This document shows, piece after piece, positions 7,080-14,623 of a stretch of 17,626 bases of DNA; positions within the stretch are counted from its first letter, which is position 1, and each line of letters begins with the position of its first letter. The notes beneath the pieces are model-generated. The model saw nothing but the letters and a program-made list of their open reading frames with translations. It was not told where the DNA came from and ran no database searches. The stretch spans positions 1 through 17,626 of the forward strand of contig JAJFTY010000101.1 of the NCBI GenBank assembly GCA_021372695.1, given 5' to 3'. Both the position numbers and the translations under genes were made by a program. This DNA comes from Deltaproteobacteria bacterium. GTDB lineage: Bacteria; Desulfobacterota; Syntrophia; Syntrophales; UBA5619.

Positions 7080-7106
7080 TTTAATCGAGCCTCCCCCTTT
7101 TGTAAA
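7078..7106 (-). promoter_or_regulatory. Sigma-70 promoter of trxB-lgt
   Basis: On the minus strand TTTACA (7106-7101) and TAAATT (7083-7078) are 17 nt apart. The -35 box matches five of six and the -10 box four of six consensus bases. Transcription would start within the adjacent palindrome, about 30 nt before the trxB ATG. Confidence 0.55.
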
Positions 7107-7163
7107 GCCGGAAAACGCTAAAACTGCGGGCCGGACGATGCAGCACGATACCAGGACATTGCC

Positions 7164-7193
7164 TTGGCAGGTGCGGCCCGCTTGTGGTAGGAT
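7164..7193 (+). promoter_or_regulatory. Possible sigma-70 promoter for the small-protein/Usp operon
   Basis: TTGGCA (7164-7169) and TAGGAT (7188-7193) are 18 nt apart, each matching four to five of six consensus bases. It lies about 85 bp upstream of the first gene. The leader that would follow holds the hairpin at 7199-7235. No -24/-12 spacing fits here. Confidence 0.4.
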
Positions 7194-7198
7194 GTCTT

Positions 7199-7235
7199 CC
7201 GGCCGGTCGGATCTGCCTCTCCCGACGTCGGCCGG
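7199..7235 (+). other. Leader hairpin upstream of the small-protein/Usp operon
   Basis: CCGGCCG (7199-7205) pairs with CGGCCGG (7229-7235) and TCGG (7207-7210) with CCGA (7222-7225), leaving small internal loops and an 11-nt apical loop. It sits in the presumed 5' untranslated leader, 44 nt before the start codon. It may stabilise the mRNA; no regulatory family is recognised. Confidence 0.35.
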
Positions 7236-7279
7236 GGAAAGCGACGCGGGATCCGTTCGATTGAAGGGAGGTGATTTGG

Positions 7280-7465
7280 ATGAAAATGCAGGAGATCCGG
7301 AAGATTGCCAAGAAGTGGCAGGTAGATGCCCGGATCGGCCGGTCCAAGCAGGAGGTCGTCCGCGACATCCAGATCCGGGAGGGATTTTCCCCCTGCTTCC
7401 GCACCAAAGAGGTGTGCGACAACGACTGTCTCTGGAAAAGCGATTGCCTGACCGAGAAGAGATGA
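7280..7465 (+). CDS. Small Cys-rich protein with SAP/Rho-N-like helix-hairpin
   Basis: A 61-residue basic protein. Residues 3-34 (MQEIRKIAKKW, then SKQEVVRDIQIREG) match the helix-extended-helix pattern of SAP or Rho N-terminal domains, which bind nucleic acid. The second half has four cysteines (39, 46, 50, 56) in the spacing C-x6-C-x3-C-x5-C, suggesting a metal knuckle. I recall similar short proteins in Geobacter-like bacteria, but no experimental function. The ATG at 7280 is chosen because GGGAGGTG ends 7 nt upstream; the GTG at 7271 lies inside that ribosome site. A universal stress protein gene follows 57 bp downstream on the same strand, so a stress-related or nucleic-acid role is possible. 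Confidence 0.75.
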   Translation: MKMQEIRKIAKKWQVDARIGRSKQEVVRDIQIREGFSPCFRTKEVCDNDCLWKSDCLTEKR

Positions 7466-7522
7466 TCCGAACAGAGTTACCGTGACGTTTTTCGTTCCAT
7501 TTTGGGAAAGGAGATGCAGCGA

Positions 7523-7984
7523 ATGTATTCGAAGGTACTCGTTCCGTTGGACGGCTCGGAATTGGCGGAATGCGCCCTGCCCGAGTTGATCAGGCTGTGC
7601 AAGGGGGGGATGGTCGGCGAGGCGATCCTGCTCCGGGTGGTTTCGACGGAGGTAATCCGCATTCCCAAGTCCTACGAGAGAAGCATCGACGTCGAGGCCC
7701 TGCGCAACGCCAATCGCGCCGAGGCGGCGAAATATCTCGACGATGTCGAGTCCCGGCTGAAGGCCAAAGGGATCAAGGTCCGCAAGGAGCTCCTGGAAGG
7801 CAGGCCCGAGGAGCAGATCATCGATTATGCCCGGAGTCTCCCCGCGGATCTGATCGTCCTGGCCACCCACGGTTACACCGGGATGAAGCGGCTGATGTTC
7901 GGAAGCGTCGCCCTCCAGGTGCTGCACGATGCCAAGGTTCCGGTGCTCCTGATCCGCGCGTTTCCCGGCCCGGAAAAAGCCTGA
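7523..7984 (+). CDS. Universal stress protein, UspA family
   Basis: A 153-residue single-domain Usp with the alpha/beta nucleotide-binding fold. MYSKVLVPLDGSELAE opens the fold with the conserved Asp. THGYTGMKRLMFGSVA (about 118-133) fits the ATP-binding G-x9-G-S loop, and PVLLIR is the closing strand. Usp proteins with this loop bind ATP or other nucleotides and act in survival of starvation and other stresses; the ligand here is unproven. An Ala replaces the first Gly of the longer G-x2-G-x9-G-S motif, which is common. The ATG at 7523 has GGAAAGGAG upstream; the earlier in-frame TTG at 7502 begins before that site. A stable hairpin follows the stop. Confidence 0.93.
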   Translation: MYSKVLVPLDGSELAECALPELIRLCKGGMVGEAILLRVVSTEVIRIPKSYERSIDVEALRNANRAEAAKYLDDVESRLKAKGIKVRKELLEGRPEEQIIDYARSLPADLIVLATHGYTGMKRLMFGSVALQVLHDAKVPVLLIRAFPGPEKA

Positions 7985-7993
7985 GGATGCAAA

Positions 7994-8022
7994 GGCAGGG
8001 GAGCGGATTCCGTTCCCCTGCC
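7994..8022 (+). terminator. Hairpin ending the Usp transcript (weak intrinsic terminator)
   Basis: GGCAGGGGA (7994-8002) pairs perfectly with TCCCCTGCC (8014-8022). GCGG/CCGT extends the stem to 13 bp around an ATT loop. It begins 10 nt after the usp stop and lies just before the next promoter, but lacks a U-run, so termination may be partial or factor-assisted. Confidence 0.55.
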
Positions 8023-8033
8023 CAAATCATGGC

Positions 8034-8062
8034 TTGACACCCCCCGCCCCTTTTCCTATAGT
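8034..8062 (+). promoter_or_regulatory. Strong sigma-70 promoter of the ADP-forming acyl-CoA synthetase gene
   Basis: A perfect -35 TTGACA (8034-8039) and -10 TATAGT (8057-8062, five of six) are separated by exactly 17 nt. The spacer is almost pure C plus TTTT. The start site would be near 8070, giving a leader of about 43 nt. This is the best sigma-70 promoter in the window and suggests steady, high expression. Confidence 0.85.
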
Positions 8063-8112
8063 GCGCCCGCTGCCGTTCACGCTCACGATGATCCGACCAA
8101 AGGGGGGAACCG

Positions 8113-10260
8113 ATGCCGGAAAATCCGCTGCACCTGCTGCTGCATCCCAGATCCATCGCCATCGCCGGCGCAAGCAACAATCCCGTCAAAATGGGAACCC
8201 TGGAAGCCCTCTCGATCCTGAAGGATGGCTACGGAGGGAAGTTCTACCCGATCCACCCCACTGAAAAAACCGTCCTGGGACATAAGGCCTACGCATCCCC
8301 GCTCGACCTTCCCGAGACCCCGGACCTCGCCTTGCTGGTCGTCCCGACCGCCCAGGTGGTCCCAATTTTCGAAGGGTTCGCGAAGATCGGCACGAAACGG
8401 GCGGTCATCATCAGCGCGGGTTTCCGGGAAACCGGGGAAGAAGGGCGTGCCCTGGAGGAGCGGCTCAAGGGGATCGCCGCGGACCACGGCATCCGGTTCC
8501 TCGGCCCGAACTGCATGGGGATCGTGAACACCGCGATCTCGCTGAACGTCACCGTGGCGGCGATGCAGGAAAGGCCCGGGTCGCTCGGCATGGCCTCACA
8601 GAGCGGCACCTACATCACCCAGACCCTCCCCTATCTCCTCGCCCGGGGGATCCGGTTCAGCAAGGCAGTCAGTTGCGGAAACGAGGCCAACATCGACCTG
8701 ATCGACGTCCTCGAATACCTCGGCGACGACGTGCAGACCAGAGCGATCATCCTCTACATCGAAGGGATCCGCGACGGCAGGCGGTTCATCGAGACCGCGC
8801 AGCGGATCTCCCCCAAGAAACCGATCCTCGCCCAGTACGTGGGCGGCTCGGCTGCCGGCGCCCGCGCGGGGATGAGCCACACCGGCGCCCTGGCCGGCCC
8901 GGACTTTCTCTATGAGGGGATCTTCAAGCAGGCGGGGATCATCCGCTGCCACTCCATCGAGGAGCTCTACGCCCACGGCTGGGTCCACGCCACACAGCCG
9001 CCGCTCCGCGGCAACAGGCTGGGGATCGTCACCAACTCCGGAGGGCCGGGCACCGCGATTTCCCACAACGCCGATCAGGGCGGCATGACCGTGCCCCGCT
9101 TCTCCGATGCACTGCAGGAGCGGATCCGGCCGCTCATCGCCCCCCACGCCTCCAGCGCGAACCCGGTCGACCTCACCTTCCATCTGGACACCCAGCTTCT
9201 GGCCGCCACGATCCCCGCTCTGATCATGGAGAGCGGCGAGGTGGACGCGATCGCCGTCCACGGCGCGATGAACTCCGGCTTCATGAAGGCGGTTTATCCG
9301 CACATGCGGGAGATCCTGGGGGGCGCCTCTCTCGAAGAGTTCCTGGCCATGATGGAAAAGGACATGACCGCCGCCGCGGAACTGCCCCGGAAATACGGCC
9401 TGCCGCTCGTCGTTTCCTCCTTCTTCGGCCGGGAGGACAACAACACCGACCTCTACATGGAACACGACATCCCGGTCTTCGATTCGCCGGAGAAGGCGGC
9501 GCGGGGTATGGCCTCCCTCCTCCGCCATCGGGAGATCCGCGGCCGCAGGCCGATCGTGACGCCCACCCTCCCTGCGGAGAGCGCGGAAGCCGCGGGAATC
9601 ATCCGGCAGGCCCTTGCCGCGGGCCAGAAGGCGCTCGACGAACACCAGGCGAAGAGGGTTCTCGCCGCGTACGGCGTTTCGGTCACCCGGGAGGGGATCG
9701 CCGCAACCCCAGATGAGGCCGTAAAGATTGCAGCCGGCATCGGTTTCCCGGTAGCCGCCAAGGCCTGCGCCTGGGAGATCATGCACAAGTCCGGCCGCGG
9801 GCTGATCGCGCTGAACCTCGGGAGCGAAGCTGCGCTCCGCGAGGCCTTCCGGTCGATCCGCGCCGCCGCCGGCAGAGATGTCTCGGTACTCGTCCAGGAG
9901 ATGGTCACAGGCGGCCGCGAATTCGTCGCCGGGATGACACGCTTCCCCGGCTTCGGCCCCTGCGTGCTCTTCGGTCTGGGCGGCGTCTTCACGGAGGCGC
10001 TGAAGGATACCGCGATGCGCGCCGCGCCGCTTTCCACGACCGAGGCGGCAGAGATGGTCCAGGACATCCGGGCCCGGACGCTTCTCGGGGCGTTCCGCGG
10101 CCTCCCCGCCGTCGACCTTGAGGCCATGGGCAGGGTCCTCCAGGCGGTCGGCGCTATTGCCTGCATCCATCCCGAAATCGCCGAGACCGACCTGAACCCC
10201 CTGATCATTGCGGGATCGAAGCCGGTCGTCGCCGACGCCCTCTTTGTCCTCTCACCGTGA
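8113..10260 (+). CDS. Acetate/acyl-CoA ligase (ADP-forming), fused alpha and beta subunits
   Basis: A 715-residue NDP-forming acyl-CoA synthetase that interconverts acyl-CoA, ADP and phosphate with acid, CoA and ATP, conserving energy in fermenters and syntrophs. The CoA-binding Rossmann domain opens with SIAIAGASNNPVKMG (14-28), followed by the succinyl-CoA-ligase-like domains with GPNCMG (131-136) and GMASQSGT (159-166). The phosphorylated histidine is His256 in MSHTGALAG. A C-terminal ATP-grasp domain follows (about 505-715), with the beta-subunit histidine His558 in IMHKS and GLGGVFTE (621-628). All expected catalytic residues are present and the length is normal for alpha-beta fusions. 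The ATG at 8113 follows AAAGGGGGG. It is monocistronic behind a strong promoter and ends 5 bp from the convergent cyclase gene. Acetate is the usual substrate, but aryl or branched acids are possible. Confidence 0.93.
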   Translation: MPENPLHLLLHPRSIAIAGASNNPVKMGTLEALSILKDGYGGKFYPIHPTEKTVLGHKAYASPLDLPETPDLALLVVPTAQVVPIFEGFAKIGTKRAVIISAGFRETGEEGRALEERLKGIAADHGIRFLGPNCMGIVNTAISLNVTVAAMQERPGSLGMASQSGTYITQTLPYLLARGIRFSKAVSCGNEANIDLIDVLEYLGDDVQTRAIILYIEGIRDGRRFIETAQRISPKKPILAQYVGGSAAGARAGMSHTGALAGPDFLYEGIFKQAGIIRCHSIEELYAHGWVHATQPPLRGNRLGIVTNSGGPGTAISHNADQGGMTVPRFSDALQERIRPLIAPHASSANPVDLTFHLDTQLLAATIPALIMESGEVDAIAVHGAMNSGFMKAVYPHMREILGGASLEEFLAMMEKDMTAAAELPRKYGLPLVVSSFFGREDNNTDLYMEHDIPVFDSPEKAARGMASLLRHREIRGRRPIVTPTLPAESAEAAGIIRQALAAGQKALDEHQAKRVLAAYGVSVTREGIAATPDEAVKIAAGIGFPVAAKACAWEIMHKSGRGLIALNLGSEAALREAFRSIRAAAGRDVSVLVQEMVTGGREFVAGMTRFPGFGPCVLFGLGGVFTEALKDTAMRAAPLSTTEAAEMVQDIRARTLLGAFRGLPAVDLEAMGRVLQAVGAIACIHPEIAETDLNPLIIAGSKPVVADALFVLSP

Positions 10261-10265
10261 TCCCG

Positions 10266-13200
10266 CTATGGTGACTGGCGAGTTCTTTGCTTCAAGACCT
10301 CGCTGCTGCCGACGGCAAAGGCGTATCCCTGCTTGCCGGTGTTCTTCACCCTGTACATCGCCTCATCGGCCAGTTTGATGAGTCGGTCGACATCCCCGCC
10401 GTTGCCGGGGTAATGCGCGATCCCGATGCTGACGCCGACCGCTGCCTCCTGCCCATTCACGACCACGGGCCGGGAGAGCAGGTGGACGACCTTTTCGGCA
10501 ATCTGCGCGGCATTGTCCAGCGAGCACAGATCGGTCGTGACCAGGAGGAACTCATCTCCCCCGACACGGGCCACCGTGTCCGTCTCCCGGACACAGGAAA
10601 GAAGCCGTTTTGCCACCTGTCTGAGCACTTCATCCCCGGCATCGTGCCCGTGAGTGTCATTGACGGCCTTGAAGCCGTCCAGGTCGATGAACATCGCTGC
10701 GACCGCTGTTTCGTGCCGGTGTGCACTGCCGATGGCCATGGACAGGCGGTCCTTGGCCAGCCGGAGGCTCGGCAGGTCCGTCAAAAGATCGTGGGTCGCC
10801 ATGTGGTGGATCCGCTCTTCGGCCAGCTTGCGCGCCGTGATGTCCTGATGCGTCCCGGACATGATCAGGGGTTTCCCGTCTGCGGTCCATGTCGCGACCT
10901 TTCCCCTGTCGAGCACCCAGACCCAGCTGCCGTTTTTGTGGCGCATCCGGGCTTCGCACTCGTAGTACGGCAACTCTTTGCGAAAATGCCTCTCGAGCAA
11001 TTCCTGCGACGCCTTCAGGTCCTCGGGATGGCCGAATTTTGTCCAGGTCTCGATGGAGAGAGGGGCGAGCTCCGCGAGCGTGTAACCGATCAGCTCGGCC
11101 CAGCGTTCATTGAAGATGGTTTCGCCGGTCTGGACGTTCCACTCCCAGGTGCCGACATTGGTCCCCTCGAGGATGTTGGCCATCCGTCTTCGCTCCGCCG
11201 CCAGCAATTCCTGCGCCCGCTTGCGCTCCGTGATATCGCGGTCGGTCCCCCGGTAACCCTTGAAATTTCCGTCGGCATCGTAGAAGGCGAGGCCGTTCGT
11301 TTCGATCACCACCCGATGCCCGTCCCTGTGGATATTGATATTCTCCAACGTGACGATTGGGCTCCGTTCCTGGATCAATGCGCCGAATATATTCGAAACC
11401 TTCTCTGCCTCCGCCGGAGCCATCAGGTCATAGGGGGTTTTTCCAAGGATCTCTTCCGGCTCGTAGCCGAGGATATTTCTGATCTGCGGGCTGACGTAGG
11501 TATAATGCCCCCGGGAATCCACCTCCCATACCCAGTCATACAGCGTCTCGACCAATCCCTGGAACTGCTGGCGGCTCTCCCTCAGCGCCTTCTCGGCCTG
11601 CTTGCGCTCCGTAATGTCGACAAACGTAACGACCGCGCCGGACACCACGCCGTTCACCCTTTGCGGATAGGACCAGTATTCCACGGGAAAGCTGCTGCCG
11701 TCGGCCCTCCACAGGACCTCGTCGTCCCGGTGCACGCCCGCCCCTTCGCGGAACGACCTGTAGATGCTGCACTCCTCCATGGCCATCGGGGTCCCGTCCG
11801 GATGGGAATGATGAATCTGCCGGTGCATGTTCCGGCCGAGCAGCTGCTGCATCTCCGCGTAGCCCAGCATCCGGAGGCAGGATGGATTCGCGAAGGTGCA
11901 GTCTCCCTTCAGGTCGATGCCGTAGATCGCCTCCGCAGTCGAATTGAGCAGCAGGCGCACCTGCTCTTCGCTCCGTTTCAACGTCTCCTCCGCATTCCGA
12001 CGGCCGGTGAGATCCCAACTGATGCCGGTCACACGCTGAGGTTTACCGGTCGGGTCCCGCTCCACCCTGGCCGCTGCGCCCAGATACCGCACGGCCCCGC
12101 CGGTCAGAACGATGCGAAATTCGGTGTCGAACACCGCCCGGCCCTCGACCGCGCTCTTCAGAAGGGACTCGGTGGCCGGAAGGTCGTCCGGGTGAACCGC
12201 GTTGCTCCAGGTCTGGTAGGTCGGCACGGCATCGGGCGGGATATCGTAGAGGTTGAACATGCGTTCATTCCAGGTCAGGACGCCGGTCGATACATCCCAG
12301 GTCCAGACACCGATCCCGCCGGCCTTCGTGGCCAGATCCAGACGCGACATGGCCGACTGAAGCTCCTCCGCGGACTTCTCGTGTTCACGGATCTCATTCT
12401 CCAGCGCCGCTTTGACGGCGAGCGTTCTCCGGACCTCCGAGGATCTCTTCCGGTAGAGATGAACGACCAGGGAGATGAGAACCGCAAGCAGCGTCCCGGC
12501 CAGGGCCGTCAGTTTGGGGAGCACCGTCTTGCCGCCCGCGACGAACGAGTCCGTCGGCCGGACATGGACGGAGATCCGGCGGTCCAGGATCTTGGCTTCC
12601 GAGACCGCATCCAACCCGTAACTCCGCTGGGCGGCCCATCCCTCCTCCTCGTAGACGCGGACGCCCTCCAGGGATACCGAGATCTTGAAATCATCGGCTG
12701 CGGCCCCGTGCTCCCGGATGCCGAAAACGTGGTCCAGCCACTCCTGCGCCCGAAAGACGGCCAGCAGGAAACCGTCGAATTCGTTGCGCGAAAAGACGGG
12801 GAAGTAGACCCAGAAACCCTTGCCGCCCTGTACCAGATCGGTGGGCGGCGTCATGATCGGCACCCTCGGCACCTTCGCATCTTCCAGAGCCGCCTCTCTT
12901 TTCTCCTCGAAGGTGACTTTCAGGTTCAGGGCCCGTTCGTTGCCCTCCGGCGGAACGACCCTGCGCACGCGGAGGCTCCGGTCCGCCCACTCCAGGGCCT
13001 GAAATCGATGGGCCCCCGAGAGCTGGACGAGCGCTTCCTTGTTGAACTCCGCCTCCGGAATGCCCCCGCGCATCTCCCATTCCATGGCCATTCGCTGCAG
13101 GGAGGCGACGCGGTTGCGCAGGTCGCCATCGATGTAGGCCGTCAGAACCCTGGCTTCCGACTGGACCCTGCCGGAGAGATCGGCCTGCTCCCGCTGGTCC

Positions 13201-13328
13201 AGTGCCCACCAGAGCACGAAGACGCACGTGCACAACAGCGCCCCGACAAGGACCGGCACCCGGCAGGCCTTGATCCGAGATTCCTCGACGAATTCCTCGA
13301 CGAGCGAAACGTTCTTCCGATCGGACAT
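10266..13328 (-). CDS. Membrane diguanylate cyclase, CHASE-PAS(x4)-GGDEF
   Basis: A 1020-residue sensor making cyclic di-GMP from two GTP. It has TM1 (about 25-43), a periplasmic CHASE-type ligand domain (about 70-260), TM2 (about 270-291) and a short coiled stretch. Four PAS/PAC repeats follow (about 328-443, 450-573, 583-703, 713-836), most ending in D-I/L-T-x-R-K/R. The C-terminal GGDEF domain (843-1003) has an intact active site GGDEF (923-927) and the inhibitory I-site RETD (914-917), five residues before it, so product inhibition is expected. There is no EAL domain. The start at 13328 is preferred because GAAGGA lies 5 nt upstream; the ATG at 13334 abuts that site. A sigma-54 promoter lies at 13358-13374. 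The left end is convergent with the acyl-CoA synthetase, with no terminator between. The CHASE ligand is unknown. Confidence 0.95.
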   Translation of the reverse strand: MSDRKNVSLVEEFVEESRIKACRVPVLVGALLCTCVFVLWWALDQREQADLSGRVQSEARVLTAYIDGDLRNRVASLQRMAMEWEMRGGIPEAEFNKEALVQLSGAHRFQALEWADRSLRVRRVVPPEGNERALNLKVTFEEKREAALEDAKVPRVPIMTPPTDLVQGGKGFWVYFPVFSRNEFDGFLLAVFRAQEWLDHVFGIREHGAAADDFKISVSLEGVRVYEEEGWAAQRSYGLDAVSEAKILDRRISVHVRPTDSFVAGGKTVLPKLTALAGTLLAVLISLVVHLYRKRSSEVRRTLAVKAALENEIREHEKSAEELQSAMSRLDLATKAGGIGVWTWDVSTGVLTWNERMFNLYDIPPDAVPTYQTWSNAVHPDDLPATESLLKSAVEGRAVFDTEFRIVLTGGAVRYLGAAARVERDPTGKPQRVTGISWDLTGRRNAEETLKRSEEQVRLLLNSTAEAIYGIDLKGDCTFANPSCLRMLGYAEMQQLLGRNMHRQIHHSHPDGTPMAMEECSIYRSFREGAGVHRDDEVLWRADGSSFPVEYWSYPQRVNGVVSGAVVTFVDITERKQAEKALRESRQQFQGLVETLYDWVWEVDSRGHYTYVSPQIRNILGYEPEEILGKTPYDLMAPAEAEKVSNIFGALIQERSPIVTLENINIHRDGHRVVIETNGLAFYDADGNFKGYRGTDRDITERKRAQELLAAERRRMANILEGTNVGTWEWNVQTGETIFNERWAELIGYTLAELAPLSIETWTKFGHPEDLKASQELLERHFRKELPYYECEARMRHKNGSWVWVLDRGKVATWTADGKPLIMSGTHQDITARKLAEERIHHMATHDLLTDLPSLRLAKDRLSMAIGSAHRHETAVAAMFIDLDGFKAVNDTHGHDAGDEVLRQVAKRLLSCVRETDTVARVGGDEFLLVTTDLCSLDNAAQIAEKVVHLLSRPVVVNGQEAAVGVSIGIAHYPGNGGDVDRLIKLADEAMYRVKNTGKQGYAFAVGSSEVLKQRTRQSP

Positions 13329-13357
13329 ATCCATCCTTCAATTGCTGCAAGGGTACC

Positions 13358-13374
13358 ATGCAAGCGTCGGGCCA
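13358..13374 (-). promoter_or_regulatory. Sigma-54 (-24/-12) promoter of the diguanylate cyclase gene
   Basis: Minus-strand TGGCCCGACGCTTGCAT has GG (13373-13372) and GC (13361-13360) exactly 10 nt apart. It differs from the core TGGCACG-N4-TTGCAT at one position. The start site would be near 13348, 20 nt before the preferred ATG and just ahead of its ribosome site. No TTCGCAA operator was seen nearby, so the activator may not be the one in this window. Confidence 0.7.
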
Positions 13375-13572
13375 TCCGGGGCTCAAACGATCCCTGCCCA
13401 CAGCCGGCCGGCCGTCGGCCCCCGCGCACGGTGCGGCATGTCTATCGGCCCGGAGAGGCGGAAACTGAAATCGATGCGGGAAAACTGACGCCCTTGTCGG
13501 CGGACGTGACGCCCACCGCCCGGAAGCCTGTTCATTCTGGTATTTTGAACCGGATTGGGGTATTGAAGACCG

Positions 13573-13602
13573 CGGACCGGCGGCAACGGTTCCTCCGGTC
13601 CG
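13573..13602 (+). other. Leader hairpin before the lyase-like gene
   Basis: CGGACCGG (13573-13580) pairs perfectly with CCGGTCCG (13595-13602) around a 14-nt loop. It ends 29 nt before the ATG at 13632 and would lie in the 5' leader of the rightward operon. Its role is unknown. Confidence 0.4.
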
Positions 13603-13631
13603 GCCATGGGACATCGATGTGGGGGAAGGAC

Positions 13632-14579
13632 ATGAATCTGCCAGAGAGCGTGGACATACTGGAGGTCGGGCCCCGCGACGGCCTGCAGAACCGCTGTGAA
13701 TTCGTGGAAACCGAGCGGAAGGTCGAACTGATCCGGCGGCTCGCCGCCGCGGGCCTCGGCCATATCCAGCTCGGGGCGTTTGTCTCTCCCCGGGCCGTTC
13801 CCCAGTTCGCCAACATCCAGGAGGTGGCCCGCACAGTGGTGGAGTCGCTTCCCGCGGTCCGCTTCAGCGCGCTCGTCCCCAACCGGAAAGGCGCATCAGA
13901 CGCGCTCGCCTGCGGCGTCCGGGAGATCTCCTTCGTCTTTTCCGTGACGCTGTCCCACAACCTGAGCAACGTCGGCAAGACCCACGAACAGTCGCTGGCG
14001 GAACTCGCATCGATCATCGAACTCCTCCCCGCCTATCCGGAGGCCGAGATCACAGCCGATCTGGCGACCACCTTCGGCTGTCCGTTCGAGTTCAAGGTAT
14101 CAACGGAGCAAGTCCTCCACTTCGTTCGAAAAGCGCATGAACTGGGCGTCCGGCGGATCACCCTCTGCGACACCGTGGGATACGGAAATCCGCGGCAGGT
14201 CTCCGAGGTCATCGCGGCCTGCCGGACCACCTTTCCCGACACGGTCTTCCGCTGCCATTTTCACAACACCCGCGGCATGGGCCTGGCCAACACGCTGGCC
14301 GCCGCCTTGGCAGGGGTCCGTTCCTTCGATACCGCCGCCGGCGGCCTGGGAGGCTGTCCCTTTGCCCCCGGCGCGACGGGGAACGTCGCCACGGAGGATA
14401 TGGCATTCATGTTCTCCGAGATGGGCGTGGAGACCGGGGCGGACCTGCCGGCGCTGCTTTCGGCGGTCCGTTTCCTCCAGGAGATCCTTCCCGCGGCCGG
14501 GCTGGAGAGCGCCCTTTTCCGTGCAGGGCTGCCCGGCAAACACGCCGGCCCATGCCTTCCGGGCGGAGCAAAGACCTGA
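13632..14579 (+). CDS. Hydroxymethylglutaryl-CoA lyase-like enzyme (HMGL subfamily, Gln in place of catalytic Glu)
   Basis: A 315-residue TIM-barrel DRE-TIM family enzyme. It has the metal/substrate motif GPRDGLQN (13-20; Arg15, Asp16), metal ligands His209 and His211 in CHFHNTRG, the active-site loop cysteine Cys242 in GGLGGCPFAPG, and Asn251 in ATGNVATED. HMG-CoA lyase cleaves HMG-CoA to acetyl-CoA and acetoacetate, ending leucine catabolism. Here the catalytic Glu of the human enzyme (Glu72, before the SFVSP motif) aligns with Gln46 in HIQLGAFVSP, and HDTYG becomes HNTRG. I recall many bacterial relatives with a similar change, which probably form a separate subfamily with another 3-hydroxyacyl-CoA substrate. 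The ATG at 13632 follows GGGGGAAGGA. The gene reads into the exported flavoprotein gene 44 bp downstream. No other leucine-pathway genes are in view. Confidence 0.85.
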   Translation: MNLPESVDILEVGPRDGLQNRCEFVETERKVELIRRLAAAGLGHIQLGAFVSPRAVPQFANIQEVARTVVESLPAVRFSALVPNRKGASDALACGVREISFVFSVTLSHNLSNVGKTHEQSLAELASIIELLPAYPEAEITADLATTFGCPFEFKVSTEQVLHFVRKAHELGVRRITLCDTVGYGNPRQVSEVIAACRTTFPDTVFRCHFHNTRGMGLANTLAAALAGVRSFDTAAGGLGGCPFAPGATGNVATEDMAFMFSEMGVETGADLPALLSAVRFLQEILPAAGLESALFRAGLPGKHAGPCLPGGAKT

Positions 14580-14623
14580 AGCCGTCGAGGGAGCTCGATT
14601 CGCTTCAAATCAAAGGAGACCAT

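Larger units (their letters stand above)
13329..13631. other. Divergent intergenic region between the cyclase and the lyase-like gene
   Basis: Apart from the sigma-54 promoter at 13358-13374 and a hairpin at 13573-13602, no gene is supported here. No convincing sigma-70 or sigma-54 promoter for the rightward operon could be picked; TTTTGAACC and TATTGAAG near 13540-13568 are AT-richer but badly spaced. Confidence 0.5.

Noticed and set aside
7164..7181. TTGGCAGGTGCGGCCCGC as a sigma-54 promoter for the small-protein/Usp operon
   Set aside because: The GG to GC spacing is not 10 nt in any register; a weak sigma-70 promoter fits better.
8596..10170. 524-codon open frame antisense to the acyl-CoA synthetase
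   Set aside because: No motif or ribosome site; the sense frame carries all catalytic residues of the ADP-forming ligase family.
10287..13631. Very long open frame on the plus strand opposite the diguanylate cyclase, continuing into the lyase-like gene
   Set aside because: It mirrors the GC-rich cyclase codons, has no recognisable domain before 13632, and the real lyase start has its own ribosome site at 13621-13630.
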